IMG/VR virus record: IMGVR_UViG_3300028895_000206
Location: 1 to 32,928 of that record
Direction: 5' to 3' (one strand)
DNA from: a virus
DNA length: 32,928 nucleotides
The notes beneath the pieces were generated by a model. That model searched no databases. It saw only the letters and a program-made list of their open reading frames with translations, and had not been told where the DNA came from. Both the position numbers and the translations under genes were made by a program. Numbering within the stretch: position 1 is the stretch's first letter; every line of letters begins with the position of its first letter. Below, one piece after another: positions 12,330 to 19,107 of the stretch.

Positions 12330-12339
12330 CTGTTATACT
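12312..12339 (+). promoter_or_regulatory. Promoter TTGACC-16-TATACT superimposed on a terminator
   Basis: The -35 TTGACC (12312-12317) is in the terminator loop. The -10 TATACT (12334-12339) is preceded by TGT, an extended -10. The start is expected near 12346. This is the best -35 in the window. Confidence 0.7.
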
Positions 12340-12345
12340 GTAGTA

Positions 12346-12441
12346 GTCGTTTTTACACGCCCTCACGTGAGGATATGTCGGACAAATGTCTGACATTCGC
12401 AGCAGACGTGCTGAACACAGAGCCCCGACGGGGGCTTTGTT
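12346..12441 (+). ncRNA. Candidate ~95-nt structured small RNA
   Basis: The interval lies between the promoter at 12334 and the terminator at 12421-12441. It contains a palindromic CCTCACGTGAGG (12361-12372), an inverted repeat TGTCGGACA/TGTCTGACA (12376-12394) and a hairpin CAGCA/TGCTG (about 12400-12413). An ATG at 12375 opens a frame that reads into the terminator and lacks an SD. No known RNA class was recognised. Confidence 0.45.
12421..12441 (+). terminator. Intrinsic terminator
   Basis: AGCCCC (12421-12426) pairs with GGGGCT (12431-12436), followed by a T-rich tail TTGTTGTTT. The T-rich tail doubles as the -35 region of the next promoter. Confidence 0.75.
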
Positions 12442-12466
12442 GTTTACCGCTCAGATATGGTATACT
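12437..12466 (+). promoter_or_regulatory. Promoter TTGTTG-18-TATACT overlapping terminator tail
   Basis: The -35 TTGTTG (12437-12442) is the terminator's T tract. The -10 TATACT (12461-12466) carries an upstream TGG. The expected start is near 12473. Confidence 0.65.
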
Positions 12467-12472
12467 ATTGGT

Positions 12473-12543
12473 GTAGCTACCCGCTACCACCCTCCACATT
12501 GCCACCTGGCAATTTCACCCTCGCTTCGGCGAGGGCTTTTTTT
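12473..12543 (+). ncRNA. Candidate ~70-nt small RNA
   Basis: The transcript would run from the 12461 promoter to the UUCG-capped terminator. It contains a pyrimidine/purine-skewed single-stranded part (ACCACCCTCC) and a TTGCCA/TGGCAA hairpin (12499-12512). No ORF is present. Its function and targets are unknown. Confidence 0.45.
12518..12543 (+). terminator. Strong intrinsic terminator, UUCG loop
   Basis: CCCTCGC (12518-12524), TTCG loop, GCGAGGG (12529-12535), then C and seven T residues (12537-12543). It is the best terminator in the window. Confidence 0.95.
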
Positions 12544-12566
12544 GATAGCACACCACGATACATGTC

Positions 12567-12575
12567 TGGTACTAT
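12567..12575 (+). promoter_or_regulatory. Extended -10 promoter for the phosphoesterase gene
   Basis: TGG (12567-12569) precedes TACTAT (12570-12575), and no -35 is evident. The expected start is near 12582, leaving about 20 bases of leader before ATG 12602. Confidence 0.45.
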
Positions 12576-12601
12576 GTAAAGATATAAGCTAACAGCCCCA
12601 T

Positions 12602-13816
12602 ATGACTCGACGCCAACGGGAACAGGCAGAGAGGAAAGAACTCGAACGCCTGTACGCCAGTACGCCGAACCATAAGCTTGCCCTAAAGTTCAACACAACA
12701 GTTCAGGCAATAAAAAACAGAGCACAACGCTACGGTCTGAAGAAAGACCCACGTGTTACACTAGGTACGGACAACACAGGAGAACCAGAAATGGCCAAAC
12801 GTACTTTGAAAAAAGCCCGTGAAGCGCACAAACAGCGTGAATTAGGGCGATACAATGAGCGCAATTACAGGGAAGCACTTGCGTACATCGAAGAACTTGA
12901 GATGCAAGTCAAGGCAATAGAGACGTTGCAGAACAACAGCAGAACCCACACCATCAAGCCCGTGAAGAAGCGGGGCAAAGACGAAGCAATCGTGGTCGCC
13001 TGTCTCACAGACGTACACATTGGTGAGGAAGTCTTACCAGAGCAGGTTCAGGGATTGAACGAATACAATATGGATATAGCTCGTCGCCGTGTGGACGAGT
13101 TTTTTTCTAAGATTGTCCGACTCACGGAGAAGGAGCGGCAGGATGTACACATATCTGAACTGATACTGTTTATGGGCGGTGATATTATCGACGGTGCCTT
13201 GCACCTGGACACCATTATGTCCAACGAAGTCACGGAACCAATGAAGCAAGCCGTATCTGCACAGAGCTGGATAGAGAGCGGCTTACTCCACCTTGAGCCA
13301 CACTTCGACAAGATAACCATTGTCTGCAAAGATGGAAACCATGGCCGAGTGACCCACAGGCTGCACGCCAGTTCTCGTCAAGGGAACAGTCTGGAGTGGT
13401 ACATGTTCCACAACCTGGCTGCAAGGCTGCCACAGTTCAACTGGGTGAACGACCTCGCCCTCCACACGTACATCACCCTGTACAAAGGGCACCCAGGCGA
13501 ACGCACCCTGCGCTTCCATCACGGTGACACCATCAGCTTTGGTGGCGTCAACGGCCCCTACACCTACCTCAATAGAAGAGCAATGCAATGGAACAAAGCC
13601 AACGTTGCCAAGGGCAGCCCCGTCATAGATGTCATCGGGCACCTGCACATGTATCGTGTGAACCCCGCTGGTTGGGTACTGAACGGCTCCGTGGTCGGGT
13701 ACAACAGCTTCGCCACCAAGATAGGTGCAGAGTTCGAGCGACCATGCCAAGCCTTGTTCCTTATCGACAAGGATCGCGGCATGACGGTCAACATACCCAT
13801 TATCTTTTCCTGCTAA
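12602..13816 (+). CDS. HTH-metallophosphoesterase fusion
   Basis: The 404-residue protein has an N-terminal helix-turn-helix-like segment (about 10-48, LALKFNTTVQAIKNRAQRYGLKK) and a coiled linker. The C-terminal calcineurin-like phosphoesterase domain (130-404) holds all metal motifs: LTDVHIG (Asp137, His139), GGDIIDG (Asp194, Asp197), DGNHGR (Asn246, His247), HHGD (306-309) and GHLHMYR (346-351). Such enzymes hydrolyse phosphodiesters with two metals and include SbcD/Mre11-type nucleases. Phages often carry one near the terminase. DNA is the likely substrate given the HTH, but this is inferred. The gene is monocistronic, bounded by a promoter at 12570 and a terminator at 13824. Confidence 0.85.
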   Translation: MTRRQREQAERKELERLYASTPNHKLALKFNTTVQAIKNRAQRYGLKKDPRVTLGTDNTGEPEMAKRTLKKAREAHKQRELGRYNERNYREALAYIEELEMQVKAIETLQNNSRTHTIKPVKKRGKDEAIVVACLTDVHIGEEVLPEQVQGLNEYNMDIARRRVDEFFSKIVRLTEKERQDVHISELILFMGGDIIDGALHLDTIMSNEVTEPMKQAVSAQSWIESGLLHLEPHFDKITIVCKDGNHGRVTHRLHASSRQGNSLEWYMFHNLAARLPQFNWVNDLALHTYITLYKGHPGERTLRFHHGDTISFGGVNGPYTYLNRRAMQWNKANVAKGSPVIDVIGHLHMYRVNPAGWVLNGSVVGYNSFATKIGAEFERPCQALFLIDKDRGMTVNIPIIFSC

Positions 13817-13823
13817 TCAAAGT

Positions 13824-13842
13824 CCCCCTCGCAATGAGGGGG
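13824..13842 (+). terminator. Hairpin terminator after the phosphoesterase
   Basis: CCCCCTC (13824-13830) pairs with GAGGGGG (13836-13842) around GCAAT. A TTTT run (13848-13851) follows after five bases. The offset T run makes it a weaker intrinsic terminator. Confidence 0.65.
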
Positions 13843-13847
13843 CATAG

Positions 13848-13889
13848 TTTTCCACACCCAAACGGTGCTATATATGCTACAATAGAGAA
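13848..13889 (+). promoter_or_regulatory. Leaderless promoter of the glycan cassette
   Basis: TGC (13875-13877) and TACAAT (13878-13883) are followed by exactly six bases (AGAGAA) and ATG 13890. The DnaA-box-like TTTTCCACA (13848-13856) lies 21 bases upstream of the -10, covering the usual -35 position. The arrangement matches the rusA promoter almost base for base around the -10. Confidence 0.7.
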
Positions 13890-14870
13890 ATGAAACGTGT
13901 CGCTATCACTGGTGGTCTAGGGTTTGTAGGCCATCATTTTGTCGAGCATTTTATCAAGAACACAGACTGGCACATCGTCATCATTGACCGTCTATCATAC
14001 GCTGGCTCGCTCGACCGCTTGCGTGACATCAACGTATACAACGATGAGCGCATTACCGTGCTCACAGCAGACTTCACGCTGCCAGTAGAAGAAAACCTTG
14101 CTGCCGAGATAGGCGAGGTTGACTACATTTTCCACTTAGGAGCCGAGAGTCACGTAGATAACAGCATCACCGATCCAGTACGCTTTGCACAGAGCAACGT
14201 GGTCGGGACGGTGCATATGCTCAACTTTGCACGCACGCTCAAGAACCTCAAATGCTTTTACTACTTCTCAACTGACGAGGTATTCGGCTCGATAGACGTT
14301 GGCTGGTCAAATGTAGGTGACGTACACCGCCCAAGTAACCCATACAGTGCAAGCAAGAGTGCCGCCGAGATGTTCTGTATAGCGTACGCTAACACGTACA
14401 ACTTACCGATTGCGATCACACGGTCTATGAATATCTTTGGAGAACGCCAGGACTCGGAGAAGTTTATACCGATTGTCATACGCAAGGTCATGGAGGGTGA
14501 AACCGTCACGATCCACGCCAATGCAGATAAGACCAAAGCAGGTTCACGATTCTACATACATGCGAGGAACGTAGCAGACGGTTACATGCACCTCATCAAC
14601 AATGAAGTGTACGACGGTGAATACCACATCACAGGTGAACAAGAGGTGGATAACCTACAACTAGCGCAAAAGATAGCAGCAATCATCGGCAAGCCACTCA
14701 AGTATGAGATGGTTGACTTCCACAGTAGCCGACCAGGGCACGATCTACGTTACGCGCTCAGCCCCGTTTCTATGCAAGAGATAGGATGGGAGGTGCCGCG
14801 AACATTCGATGAGTCGCTTGAAAAGACAGTCAAGTGGACGCTAGATAACCCACGATGGTATGCAAACTAA
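13890..14870 (+). CDS. NAD-dependent sugar-nucleotide epimerase/dehydratase (RmlB-like)
   Basis: This 326-residue extended SDR protein has the Rossmann GGLGFVG (8-14), HLGAESHVDNS (91-101), STDEVFG (127-133) and the catalytic YSASK (Tyr152, Lys156). The Thr128-Asp129-Glu130 triad and the downstream PSNPYSASKSAAE are as in dTDP-glucose 4,6-dehydratases, which make 4-keto-6-deoxy sugars from NDP-glucose. Length and motifs are complete, so an active enzyme is expected. It is the first gene of a five-gene overlapping cassette with methyl-, acyl- and glycosyl-transfer-type functions. The substrate (dTDP-, GDP- or UDP-sugar) cannot be told from the sequence. Confidence 0.9.
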   Translation: MKRVAITGGLGFVGHHFVEHFIKNTDWHIVIIDRLSYAGSLDRLRDINVYNDERITVLTADFTLPVEENLAAEIGEVDYIFHLGAESHVDNSITDPVRFAQSNVVGTVHMLNFARTLKNLKCFYYFSTDEVFGSIDVGWSNVGDVHRPSNPYSASKSAAEMFCIAYANTYNLPIAITRSMNIFGERQDSEKFIPIVIRKVMEGETVTIHANADKTKAGSRFYIHARNVADGYMHLINNEVYDGEYHITGEQEVDNLQLAQKIAAIIGKPLKYEMVDFHSSRPGHDLRYALSPVSMQEIGWEVPRTFDESLEKTVKWTLDNPRWYAN

Positions 14871-15342
14871 GGGCGAGCTAGAACAGTGGTATTGTCAGCG
14901 TGATCCGTGGGGCTACGAGACAAACCCTGACGACCAGAAGCGCAAAGACATCATCTTGGAGGTTTTACCCGAACACTACAAACGCGCACTAGACATCGGC
15001 GCAGGTGAAGGCTGGCTCACAACAGACCTGCCAGCAGATGAGATACACGGCATCGAAATCAGTGATGTAGCAGCCGAGCGTTTTCCCGACAACGTGACAC
15101 GTGTTGAGTTTCCCGAAGGTCGGTATGACCTTGTTGTAGTAACGGGTATGCTATACGAACAGTATGACTACAAAGCAATCGTCCGCATGGCGAAGCACGC
15201 TAGTAGCCACCACGTTCTTTTGTGTAACATAGAGTCATGGGAGAAAGGTTTGGACAAGTTCATAGGATGGAAATTGTTGCACGAGCAGCACTTCCCATAC
15301 AGGGATTACGTCGAGCACTTATGTCTATACCAGAAACCGTAA
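14860..15342 (+). CDS. SAM-dependent methyltransferase
   Basis: The 160-residue class I methyltransferase has RDPWGYETNP near the N terminus (14-23), the SAM-binding DIGAGEG (45-51), the acidic strand end GIEISD (64-69) and a motif IV-like region YDLVVVTGML. The DPWGY...RK arrangement resembles NodS-type sugar N-methyltransferases, which methylate an amine freed by a NodB deacetylase. The next gene is in fact NodB-like. It overlaps the SDR by 11 bases. Methylation of a sugar or glycan is inferred from context. Confidence 0.8.
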   Translation: MQTKGELEQWYCQRDPWGYETNPDDQKRKDIILEVLPEHYKRALDIGAGEGWLTTDLPADEIHGIEISDVAAERFPDNVTRVEFPEGRYDLVVVTGMLYEQYDYKAIVRMAKHASSHHVLLCNIESWEKGLDKFIGWKLLHEQHFPYRDYVEHLCLYQKP

Positions 15343-15845
15343 TGCTGATGCACAACATCGGTGAGTCACCGAGCAAGCAGCCGCACATAGCCGCTAACTA
15401 TAACACCCGTGACGAGGTAGCAAACGCAACAGGCACACTGACGTTCGACGGCGTGTACAAGAACGTCTATGAGAACCGCGATCTACTAGAGGGCCGCGAC
15501 GTGATCTTGTTTGTCATGGGTGACTACATCGGCAAAGACAACAGCTTCGACAAGGGTATGCCACGAGAGGAATACTGCACGCTCAAAGAGATAGTCGAAC
15601 TAGAGAAGATGGGATGTAAAGTGGGCTGGCACACATGGAGTCACCGCGACCTAACAACACTATCAGATGAGGAAATACAGCGAGAAATAACGCCGTTTGA
15701 GGGCTTCCCCACTGATTACTTCGCCTATCCATATGGTCGGTACAATGATCGTGTGCTGCGCTTAGTAGAACAGAAATACGGGAGTGCATTTAGTGTTGAC
15801 GCAACAGACGGAACAATCTTATCCATACCACGGGCATATGTATAA
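15321..15845 (+). CDS. NodB-type polysaccharide deacetylase
   Basis: The product has 174 residues from ATG 15321; the longer frame from 15237 is a shadow of the methyltransferase. The NodB fold motifs are TLTFDGVYKNVYE (39-51), GWHTWSHRDL (102-111, metal ligands His104 and His108) and FAYPYGRYND (134-143). Motif 1 is TFDG where most members have TFDDG, so one of the two aspartates is absent. This may alter metal binding or catalysis. Family members remove N- or O-acetyl groups from chitin, peptidoglycan or other glycans. The protein has no signal peptide, so it likely works on a cytoplasmic precursor. Confidence 0.8.
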   Translation: MSIPETVMLMHNIGESPSKQPHIAANYNTRDEVANATGTLTFDGVYKNVYENRDLLEGRDVILFVMGDYIGKDNSFDKGMPREEYCTLKEIVELEKMGCKVGWHTWSHRDLTTLSDEEIQREITPFEGFPTDYFAYPYGRYNDRVLRLVEQKYGSAFSVDATDGTILSIPRAYV

Positions 15846-16572
15846 CAAACAAATCACAGAACTACAGGAGAAGGGCATCACCTCAATCTCTGGCGTGTTT
15901 ACTGACGAGGAGATGGCCCGCCTCAAGACAGAGGCAAAGACCATCACCGCCGAAGAAGTATCAAAGGCTGGTTACCCGCATGTTCCCATTGAATACAAGT
16001 ATGGTCACAAGGCACTTGTGTTCTTTCCAGCCATAGTCAATAGCTACCTGAACGATATACGCAAAGACCCTCGCATGGTGAAGATAGTGCGAGCGTTCTT
16101 GGGCGACAACGTAAAGCAGGTAAACAATCAGGTCTATTTCCGTGAAGCCCACACCGAGGATCAGTTCAACTGGCACAGGGACGTTATCTTTCGCACACCA
16201 GCCGACAGGTTCCCCAACATTCGCGAGCACTACCTACAGACCATCATTGCAGTAGACGACCTCACAGTGGAGAACGGCACAGTGGAGTTCATTGAGGGCT
16301 CACACCAGGAGCCAGACGACGAGTTTACAGGGTCACTGGGCAACTTACGCACGTTTGACCGCAGGGGCCGTTACGGGACGAAATACGAAGCCAAGAAGGG
16401 TAGTGTGCTGCTCTGGTACGTCACAACCGTACACGGTTCGGAGCAGAACCACAGCGATCAAGACCGTTGCACCTACATGAATGGGCTTGCCCGAGCCGAA
16501 GGCTGCCTGGACTATCCGTGGTATCTGAAAGACGGAGAGCCACAAGACATAGACCCAACACTCATACCATGA
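15838..16572 (+). CDS. PhyH-family 2-oxoglutarate/Fe(II) dioxygenase
   Basis: The product has 244 residues from ATG 15838, overlapping the deacetylase by eight bases. The iron-binding facial triad is visible as NWHRD (His113, Asp115) and TTVHGS (His199). Arg210 (DQDRC) is placed to bind 2-oxoglutarate. PhyH-like enzymes hydroxylate lipids, amino acids and secondary metabolites. Within a sugar cassette, the likely target is a sugar, an acyl group on it or an attached amino acid. The frame upstream to 15784 belongs to the previous gene. Confidence 0.85.
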   Translation: MYNKQITELQEKGITSISGVFTDEEMARLKTEAKTITAEEVSKAGYPHVPIEYKYGHKALVFFPAIVNSYLNDIRKDPRMVKIVRAFLGDNVKQVNNQVYFREAHTEDQFNWHRDVIFRTPADRFPNIREHYLQTIIAVDDLTVENGTVEFIEGSHQEPDDEFTGSLGNLRTFDRRGRYGTKYEAKKGSVLLWYVTTVHGSEQNHSDQDRCTYMNGLARAEGCLDYPWYLKDGEPQDIDPTLIP

Positions 16573-17183
16573 CCTACGGCTGCGTTATAGCATCATACAA
16601 ATACGGCCACCTAGCGGCACATGCGATAGAAACGGTGCTAGAACAGACCAAGCAGTTCGACAAGGTATGGTTTGTTGACGACGGCGTGGGAGATTGCACA
16701 CACCTACCAGAGTTGTATCCCGAAGTGAACTACGTGCTGCGCACAAAGAACATGGGAACCGTGGCAAACTTCCAAGACATGCTAATGAACGAGGTGGACA
16801 CGGACTACGTGATGTTCTTGGGTGCCGACAACTGGCTACGCGCTGACGCACTGGAACAGTTGAGCGAGTGGACGACAGACATCGTAATGTACGACATCAT
16901 GGTAGTAGGTGATAGGCGCAATGAGATAGAAGGCAGACACCCAGGCGAGACACAACGCGACCCAGAAGGGCTGTATTGGCACAGGGACGGTGGACACCAC
17001 GGCTCAATGCTCTACAAGACAGGTATGGCAAAACGGGCAGGTGGCTACCAGTCACCCCCAGGACGCTCATTAGAGGACATGCACCTGTACAACGCTCTGA
17101 TGAACAAGGGAGCAACGATCAAGCACCTACAAAAGCCACTACTGTACTACCGCAGACACCGCGAAAACTATAATCCATGCTAA
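16569..17183 (+). CDS. GT2-type (GT-A fold) glycosyltransferase
   Basis: The 204-residue protein starts at ATG 16569 (ATGA-type overlap with the dioxygenase). It shows CVIASYKYGHLAAHAIETVLEQT at the N terminus, FVDDG (35-39), the DxD-like LGADNW (84-89), LEDMHLY (168-174, catalytic Asp/Glu region) and a C-terminal YYRRHREN. Family members transfer a sugar from a nucleotide donor to a glycan, lipid or protein. It is short for GT2 (usually above 230) but contains all main motifs. As the last gene of the cassette it probably transfers the modified sugar. Its final codons hold the terS promoter. Confidence 0.85.
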   Translation: MTYGCVIASYKYGHLAAHAIETVLEQTKQFDKVWFVDDGVGDCTHLPELYPEVNYVLRTKNMGTVANFQDMLMNEVDTDYVMFLGADNWLRADALEQLSEWTTDIVMYDIMVVGDRRNEIEGRHPGETQRDPEGLYWHRDGGHHGSMLYKTGMAKRAGGYQSPPGRSLEDMHLYNALMNKGATIKHLQKPLLYYRRHRENYNPC

Positions 17184-17192
17184 AATATATCT
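17178..17192 (+). promoter_or_regulatory. Leaderless promoter TGCTAAAAT-N6-ATG for terS
   Basis: TGC (17178-17180) and TAAAAT (17181-17186) are followed by six bases (ATATCT) and ATG 17193. The third instance of TGC plus TAnAAT with the same spacing. Confidence 0.65.
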
Positions 17193-17591
17193 ATGCCAGG
17201 AGGAAGACCATCAAAATACGACCCAAAGTTCAACGACATAGTTTGGGACTACTTAGAGGAGCGACAAGACACCTTTGACGAGGAGACCAAGCGTCAGACA
17301 GTCAACCTACCAACCGTAGAGGGATTTGCTGCTCATATAGGGGTAAATAAGACCACACTTTATGAATGGGAGCAAGCTCACCCAGAGTTTTCCAACTCTT
17401 TGACACAGATACGAGAGGAACAGCGCAAACGGCTGTTAGATAAAGGGCTTTCTGGGGACTATAACCCAACCATTGCAAAGCTCGTGCTTAGCAGTAACCA
17501 CGGCATGAGAGAGAAGTCAGACGTAACGACGGACGGCAAAGAACTGCCTACACCAATTATCCCACTAACAAGGGAAGATGACGTACAATAA
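17193..17591 (+). CDS. terS: Terminase small subunit
   Basis: The 132-residue protein begins PGGRPSKY and contains a helix-turn-helix (TVEGFAAHIGVNKTTLYEWEQ, about 47-67), followed by the helical oligomerisation region (HPEFSNSLTQIREEQRKRLLDKGLSGDYNPTIAKLVLSSNHGMREKSD). This is the classic layout of TerS, which recognises the packaging site and stimulates TerL. Position two genes before terL confirms it. It overlaps the endonuclease VII-like gene by 14 bases. Confidence 0.9.
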   Translation: MPGGRPSKYDPKFNDIVWDYLEERQDTFDEETKRQTVNLPTVEGFAAHIGVNKTTLYEWEQAHPEFSNSLTQIREEQRKRLLDKGLSGDYNPTIAKLVLSSNHGMREKSDVTTDGKELPTPIIPLTREDDVQ

Positions 17592-17988
17592 GGAGTACCA
17601 CCGTGCCTATTATCTCAAAAACAGGGACAAGAAGCGGGCGTACACAAAGGCGTACAAAGAAAGGCACAAGGAGAGACTAGCTGCTGAACGAGAGGCCAAC
17701 AAAGACAAAGAGACTGATAAGCGACTTCGCAAGGTCTTCGGCATCTCGATACGGGACTATGAAAAGATGTTGAAACGACAGGGAGGCGTGTGCGCAATTT
17801 GTAGGCGTGAGGAAAAGAACAAGAGGTTGGCGGTAGACCATTGTCACACCACGGGTGTCGTGCGGGGGCTACTCTGCCAGAAGTGCAACTGGGCGATTGG
17901 TATGTTTGAGGACGACATACAGCGAATGGAGGCAGCCATAAACTATATCGAGTCATGTTTCAAGAAACGACAGCAACCAGGCGAATAA
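17578..17988 (+). CDS. Endonuclease VII-like HNH nuclease
   Basis: The 136-residue protein has a basic N-terminal helix and then the recombination endonuclease VII signature: FGISIRDYEKML (54-65), CAIC (72-75), VDHCHTTGVVRGLLCQKCNWAIG (86-108). Zinc ligands are Cys72, Cys75, Cys100 and Cys103, and Asp87, His88 and Asn104 are catalytic-type residues. T4 endonuclease VII resolves branched DNA during packaging. It is wedged between terS and terL, overlapping both, so it is transcribed with the packaging motor. It may trim junctions, cut at packaging sites as HNH partners of terminases do, or be a settled homing gene. Confidence 0.9.
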   Translation: MTYNKEYHRAYYLKNRDKKRAYTKAYKERHKERLAAEREANKDKETDKRLRKVFGISIRDYEKMLKRQGGVCAICRREEKNKRLAVDHCHTTGVVRGLLCQKCNWAIGMFEDDIQRMEAAINYIESCFKKRQQPGE

Positions 17989-19076
17989 GGGAGTTGACCA
18001 AGCGAATACGTGTGGTACAGGGCGGCACATCCGCCAGTAAAACCATCAGTATCTTACTGTATCTCATTGCAATGGCTCAGACAGACAAACGTCCGACACT
18101 CACTAGCGTTGTTTCTGAGTCGTACCCCCATCTGAAACGAGGTGCAATGCGTGACTTTCTTATGATAATGCAAGAGCATGGATATTACGAGGACAGGAGG
18201 TGGAGCAAAGGAGAAAAAACATACACATTTGAGACTGGTTCACGTATAGAGTTCTTCTCGGCAGATATGCCAGGCAAGGTTAGAGGGCCGCGACGAGACA
18301 GGTTGTTTGTGAATGAGGCAAACTTATTGCCATACGAGTCGTTTGACCAGCTTGAGGTGCGAACGAAAGAGTTTATTTTCATAGATTACAACCCAACCAA
18401 TGAGTTTTGGGTATACGATCAGGTTATAGGACACCGTGACGACGTAAACCACATCACCCTTACCTACAGAGACAATGAAGCCCTTGATCCCGCGATTGTT
18501 GAGTCAATAGAAAAAAGAAGGGGGCTTACTGGATGGTGGAAGGTCTACGGTGAAGGCCAGCTAGGTGAAGTTGAGGGCAAGATATACAAGAACTGGCGAC
18601 AGATAGATGAGATACCACACGAGGCACGGCTGGAACGATACGGGTTGGACTTCGGCTACACCAACGACCCGACAGCTATCGTTGCTATCTACTCATACAA
18701 CGGTGGCTACATCATCGACGAGATTGCCTACGCCACGGGGATGAGCAACAAGCAGATAGCTGACGTGCTACAGAATACAGAGCGTGCGTTAGTAATGGCT
18801 GACAGTGCCGAACCAAAGTCAATAGATGAGATACGTTCATATGGAATCAACATTATGGGAACCAAAAAGGGTAGAGATAGTGTGAACCAGGGCATACAGT
18901 ACGTCCAACACCAGAAGATCAGTGTCACCAAGCGCAGCTTCAACGTTTGGAAGTGCTACATGAACTATATGTTTGAAATAGACAAGGAGGGGCGCATAAC
19001 CAATGCACCAAACCACGACTATAGTGACGCTATGGATGCTGTGCGTTATGGTTTAGAGAGCCAACTTAGCAAATAA
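17955..19076 (+). CDS. terL: Terminase large subunit
   Basis: The 373-residue protein has a Walker A-type QGGTSASKT (22-30), Walker B RLFVNEAN (116-123) with its glutamate, the coupling motif IDYNPT (143-148) and an RNase H-like nuclease domain. Nuclease aspartates are LDFGYTNDPT (Asp232), MADSAEP (Asp283) and HDYSDAMDAVRYG (Asp358/Asp361). TerL is the ATP-driven motor that packages and cuts genome concatemers. It is somewhat short (typical 400-550) but all motifs are present. It overlaps the endonuclease gene by 34 bases. Confidence 0.95.
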   Translation: MFQETTATRRIRELTKRIRVVQGGTSASKTISILLYLIAMAQTDKRPTLTSVVSESYPHLKRGAMRDFLMIMQEHGYYEDRRWSKGEKTYTFETGSRIEFFSADMPGKVRGPRRDRLFVNEANLLPYESFDQLEVRTKEFIFIDYNPTNEFWVYDQVIGHRDDVNHITLTYRDNEALDPAIVESIEKRRGLTGWWKVYGEGQLGEVEGKIYKNWRQIDEIPHEARLERYGLDFGYTNDPTAIVAIYSYNGGYIIDEIAYATGMSNKQIADVLQNTERALVMADSAEPKSIDEIRSYGINIMGTKKGRDSVNQGIQYVQHQKISVTKRSFNVWKCYMNYMFEIDKEGRITNAPNHDYSDAMDAVRYGLESQLSK

Positions 19077-19107
19077 CGCAAGGTAGTCGCGCCTGTCCTA
19101 GCAACAT

